Source of the DNA: Clitoria ternatea
Lineage: Eukaryota; Streptophyta; Magnoliopsida; Fabales; Fabaceae
DNA: 64,000 bases
Reading direction: 5' to 3'
Assembly: GCA_037962975.1 (NCBI GenBank)
Contig: CM075673.1
Span: 150,804,667-150,868,666 of the forward strand
Part shown: positions 59,928 to 64,000 of the stretch, in pieces
How the letters are laid out: the number at the start of each line of letters is the position of its first letter
Position numbering within the stretch: position 1 is the first letter of the stretch
The notes under the pieces: model-generated
Seen by the model: the letters and a program-made list of their open reading frames with translations, nothing else
What the model was told of the DNA's origin: nothing
Database searches by the model: none
Program-made: the position numbers and the translations under genes

Positions 59928-62900
59928 ATGGCTGAGGGAACTAGTTCTGGTGGAGGAGATGACTTCTTCTCAAAATTTTCCCAATTGATGAGTAGGACTG
60001 AATCTGGTCCTACTCTTGACAAATTCTTGAAAAGGAATCCCCCTGCTTATAAAGGAGGGCATGATTACGATGGGGCGCATGTTTGGATAAGGGAAATGGA
60101 ACAAGCTTTTGAGTATTTCGAGTGCTCGGAGGAGCAGAAGGTGCAGTTTGCAACTTACCAGTTGAAGGACGAGGCTAGGATATGGTGGTCTAGGACCAAG
60201 GTACAAATGAATACGGCGAGTGAACCACTGGTGTGGGCGAATTTCCGTAGGAGGTTTCTTGTAGAATACTTTCCTGATAATTACAAAATCCGTAAGGAGA
60301 TGGAGTTTTTGAGATTGGAACAAGGCCGAATGTCAGCGGCCGAGTAACTACCAAGTTTGATGAGTTGTGTGACTTCTATCACCCTTTCTCTTTGGAAGGA
60401 ACCGAGGGTAGTAAATGTGCTAAGTATGAAGCTGGATTGTGAATTGAACTTTCATAGTGTGATTGTGCCGATGGAGATTCGGGATTATCCGACTTTGGTG
60501 AATAAGGCTAGGCTGATTGAGGAAGTGCAATTACAGAGGACATTTCAGCCAAAAGATAAGAGGCTGTTGAAGGCAAGAGGATTCAGCTTCAAGAAAATGG
60601 GTCAGTTCTTTTGTGGCGGCAAGTCTTCCGCTATGTCTTCTTCCTCTTCTGGTCGGGGTTCTACTGGCCGTTCGAGTAGTCAGTTGGGTAGCCGCGCATG
60701 CTATAATTGTGTCCAGGAGGGCCATATTGCGAAACATTTTCCGGCTAGTCAGATTGTGTGTTTCCAATGTGGACAACCGGGGCACCTTAGGCCTGATTGC
60801 CCACAGAGGCAGCAACCGAGTGGACGTGATAACCGAGCCAATACTTCTGGGGCTCGTGGTGCTAATTTTCCAAGAGGAGGTAGAGGCGGTGTTGGTCGTG
60901 GAGGCCAACACTCGGGGAGGTCTGATGCTCAATCCAGTGGCGCTCAAAATGTTATGGCCGGGTGAGTATTTGCTTTTGATGCTTCTGAAGTTACAAGGAC
61001 CGACAACTTGGTGCAGGGTAAGTGCCTTATTCATGGCTATATGGTAGATGTTATTTATGATTCGGGTGCGACCCATTCTTTTATCTTTGAGAGTTGTGTA
61101 CGACGGTTTAGGTTGTCGGTTGTGTTAATGGAGAATGCTCTTAGTGTCTCCACTCCTACTGGCTCCACTTTCCGAGCAACCACTATGTGTGGGGAATTAC
61201 CGATGCAAGTTGAAGATGGCACCTTTCTGGTGAATCTGATTTGTATGCCATTGAAGAACCTAGATATTATCTTAGGTCTTGATTGGTTGGCTGCTAACCA
61301 TGTTATGGTGGACTGCTATCGGAAGACCATCGTTTTCTCCCAGGAACTCGACACAAAGAACGTGGTGAGTGACGTCTTCGTAACCTATGTTATTCTATTT
61401 ACTTCGGAAGGACGATATAATCTTATGCCGAGTGATATTCCGGTAGTGTGCGATTTCCCTGATGTATTTACAGAAGAAATTTCAGAGTTGCCTCCCAGTC
61501 GGGAGATTGATTTTTCCATTGATTTGATTCCTGGGGCCGAGCCTGTGTCCCGTGCGCCTGTAGAATTGACCGAAGTAAAGAAATAAGTGAACGAGATGTT
61601 AGAGAAGGGATTTATCCGACCGAGTGCTTCACCGTGGAGCGTTCCTGTACTATTGGTGAAAAAGAAGGATGGTAGTATGCAGATGTGTATCGACTACCGA
61701 CAGTTGAATAAGTTGACGGTTAAGAATAAATATCCATTGCCACGGATCGACGATTTGTTGGATCAGTTACGAGGCGCTGTAGTATTTTCCAAGATCGACT
61801 TGAGGTTGGGATATCACCAAATATGAGTGAAGTCGAAAGATATTCCAAAGACGGCGTTTCGGACTCGGTATGGACACTTCGAGTATGTTGTAATGCCTTT
61901 TGGAGTGACAAATGCTCCTGCCATCTTTATGGACTACATGAACCGGATCTTTCAATCGTACTTGGATCAATTTGTGGTAGTGTTCATCGATGACATATTG
62001 GTGTATTCGAAGTCGGTTGAGGAGCATGCACAACATCTTCAAGTTGTTCTGCAGATATTATGTGAGAAAAGGTTATACGCTAAGTTATCTAAATGTGATT
62101 TCTGGGAAGGAAGTGTACAATTCTTGGGGCATGTGATTTCCTGAGAGGGCGTATCTGTTGATTCATCTAAGATTGAAGCAGTTATGGTTTGGGAAAGGCC
62201 TAGGTCGGTGACTGAAATTAGGAGTTTCCTTGGATTGGCTGGGTATTATCGTCGCTTCATTGAAGGATTTTCACGTATTGCGCTTCCTTTGACTCGGTTG
62301 ACGAGAAAGGAGAGTCCATTTGTATGGTCAGAAAAGTGTGAATTGAGTTTCTAAACTCTTAAGCGGTGTTTGACTACTGCCCCTGTACTTGCACTACCCG
62401 ATGTGACAAAAGAATTTGTGGTGTATTGTGACGCATCTAAGTTTGGTTTGGGATGTGTGCTGATGCAGGATGACCGAGTGATCGCCTATGCCTCAAGGCA
62501 ATTGAGACCGCATGAACAGAATTATCCGACTCATGACCTTGAGCTTATGGCAGTGGTGTTTGTGTTAAAGATCTGGCGCCATTATTTGTATGGGTCTCGT
62601 TTTGTGGTATTTAGTGACCACAAGAGCTTGAAGTACTTATTTGATTAGAAGGAACTAAACATGAGACAAAGGAGATGGGTGGAGTACCTAAAGGATTATG
62701 ATTTCGATTTGAGGTACCACCCGGGTAAAGCAAATGTTGTTGCCGATGCGCTGAGTAGAAAAGTATTACATGCAGCTTTCTTGATGAGCAAGGAGCAAGA
62801 ATTGTTGGAAAGCTTTCGTGATATGAAAATTGGGGTTGTTATGAACGCTCCAAATCAAATGATAGTCGGAATGCTGAAGATCTCCAATGAATTTCTGGAA

Positions 62901-64000
62901 TCTTTAGCTGTGGCCCAAAAGGACGATGAAGAGTTGCTGGAACTGCTTGACACTCAAGCAAGAGGTAAAGATATGAAATTAACCAAAGGTAACGATGGAA
63001 TTTGGAGATTCCGAGACCGAGTGGTGGTGCCTGCAAAAGGTGATTTCAGGCAAGCCGTGCTAGCTGAAGCACATAGGAGTTCTTTAAGCATTCATCTGGG
63101 TGTTACCAAGATGTACCACGACTTGAAGAAAGAATTCTGGTGGTCGGGAATGAAGCAATAACTGAATATGTGAAGTCTTGCGTGATATGTCAAAAATGTA
63201 AAGTTGAACATCAGAGACCCCCAGGTTTACTTCAACCACCTGAGATTTCGATTTGGAAGTGGGAGAGTATTATTATGGATTTCGTATCCGGATTACCTCG
63301 TACCCAATCCGGGTGTAATGCAATCTGGGTAATTGTAGACCGATTGACCAAGAGTGCTCACTTCTTGGCTATGAACATGAAATGGTCATTGGACCGACTG
63401 GCTAGGTTGTACATTACGGAGATTGTACGGTTGCATGGCGTACCTTCAAGTATTATTTTCGATCGGGATCCTCGATTTACTTCCAGATTTTGGAGAAGTC
63501 TGCAACAGGAATTGGGTACTGAACTAAGACTGAGTTCAGCTTATCATCCTCAGACTGATGGTCAGTCCGAGCGTACAATTTAGACTTTAGAGGATATGCT
63601 TAGAGCCTGTGTATTGGAGCAAGGTGGTTCATGGGAAAGATACTTGCCATTGGTGGAGTTTGCGTATAACAACAACTACCACAGTAGCATTGGGATGGCT
63701 CTATACGAAGCTTTGTATGGTAGAAGGTGTCGTACACCTTTGTGTTGGAATGAAAATGGCGATGCCATTCATTTGGGACCCGAGTTAATCCAGGAAATGA
63801 ATGAACAGGTTACCTTGATCCGAGAGAAAATGAAGATTGCCCAAGACCGACAGAAAAGTTACTATGACAATCGACATAGACCACTTGAGTTTCAGGCGGG
63901 AGATTGGGTATTTCTGAAGGTTTCACCGACCAAAGGTGTAGGTTGGATATTGAAGAGTCATAAGCTTAACCCGAGATACATCGGCCCATATCAGATTTTG
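59928..64000 (+). pseudogene. Second chromovirus gag-pol, decayed by stops and frameshifts
   Basis: The frame opens at ATG 59928 and can be followed to the window end. Stops are at 60345 (TAA, by frameshift), 60963 (TGA), 61584 (TAA), 61824 (TGA), 62142 (TGA), 62352 (TAA), 62646 (TAG) and 63581 (TAG); a one-base slip lies near 63150. Domains: Gag; first CCHC knuckle with its last Cys changed (CYNCVQEGHIAKHF); second knuckle intact (CFQCGQPGHLRPDC); protease IYDSGATHSFIF; RT with FIDDILVYS near 61988-62014; RNase H YCDASKFGLGCVLMQ; integrase with IMDFVSGLP, IIFDRDPRFTS and TDGQSERTI. Compared with the first element, most stops replace Gln or Arg codons, as expected from C-to-T changes. Product and role are as for the first element, but this copy is inactive. 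Confidence 0.93.

Larger units (their letters stand above)
57029..64000 (+). mobile_element. Second Tekay-type chromovirus (5' LTR to integrase; runs off the window)
   Basis: A plus-strand relative of the element at 5350-14502, inserted into a Tat-type gag. Visible: complete 5' LTR (57029-59670), PBS (59673-59684), leader, and decayed gag-pol to the window end within the integrase C-terminal part. The left target site is CAGAT (57024-57028); the right copy is outside. Its proteins are close to those of the first element, but the LTR sequence is mostly different. Confidence 0.93.

Noticed and set aside
1..64000. CRISPR arrays, operons, tRNA or rRNA genes
   Set aside because: None seen. The regular repeats present are LTRs, minisatellites or microsatellites, and the gene structure is eukaryotic.

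Overview
This window is nuclear DNA of a flowering plant, most likely a phaseoloid legume (Vigna/Phaseolus/Glycine group). Evidence for a plant: spliced genes with plant orthologues (COP9 signalosome subunit 2, an FSH-type serine hydrolase, a broken ILITYHIA/GCN1 gene) and many plant LTR-retrotransposon lineages (Tekay-type chromovirus, Athila, Tat/Ogre-like, Ty1/copia). The narrower legume call rests on the character of the LTRs (arrays of CGCTTGAGCG-type and GTAATCGATTAC words) and is inference. There is no prokaryotic gene organisation, CRISPR array or operon.

Layout. 1-1202: right end of an LTR whose left end lies outside the window. 1203-5160: AT-rich DNA holding a three-exon, frameshifted fragment of an ILITYHIA/GCN1-like gene (3607-4172, minus). 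5162-19700: a decayed Tat-type Ty3 element on the minus strand (order gag, protease, RT, RNase H, start of integrase, with a primer-binding-site-like sequence near 19475). It was broken by two later insertions: a young Tekay-type chromovirus (5350-14502, TSD TAGAT) with an almost complete 1443-codon gag-pol frame, and a 1.1 kb solo-LTR-like copy (15569-16690, putative TSD AAGGG). 19700-21190: an Athila-type LTR fragment. 21452-33341: a full-length but coding-dead Athila element, minus strand, TSD AAATT. 34826-41230: a 6.4 kb non-coding unit with TGTAACACC...GGTGTTACA ends and a near-perfect TSD, read as a giant solo LTR or a large non-autonomous LTR element. 43325-46005: an internally deleted Ty1/copia element with 179-bp LTRs, TSD AATAT.

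The only island of active-looking genes is 46.2-54.8 kb. CSN2 (plus, 12 coding exons, 439 codons) and an FSH1-family serine hydrolase (minus, 6 coding exons, 258 codons) converge with 382 bp between their stop codons. CSN2 intron 2 carries an 866-bp inverted-repeat transposon with an 8-bp TSD, itself holding a second MITE-like insertion. The copia element ends about 230 bp upstream of the CSN2 start codon.

54.8-55.7 kb is AT-rich spacer. From 55708 a second Tat-type element runs on the plus strand (590-bp LTR, PBS, gag) and is interrupted at 57029 by a second Tekay-type chromovirus (2642-bp 5' LTR, tRNA-iMet PBS, decayed gag-pol) that continues past the window end.

I found no convincing new molecular system. 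The most unusual signals are inverted-repeat/palindrome cassettes that recur in the LTRs of several unrelated families, at a similar distance from the LTR end in the Tekay-type ones; the 6.4 kb coding-free LTR-like unit; and the dense transposon environment of CSN2. All boundaries, exon joins and difference counts were made by eye.
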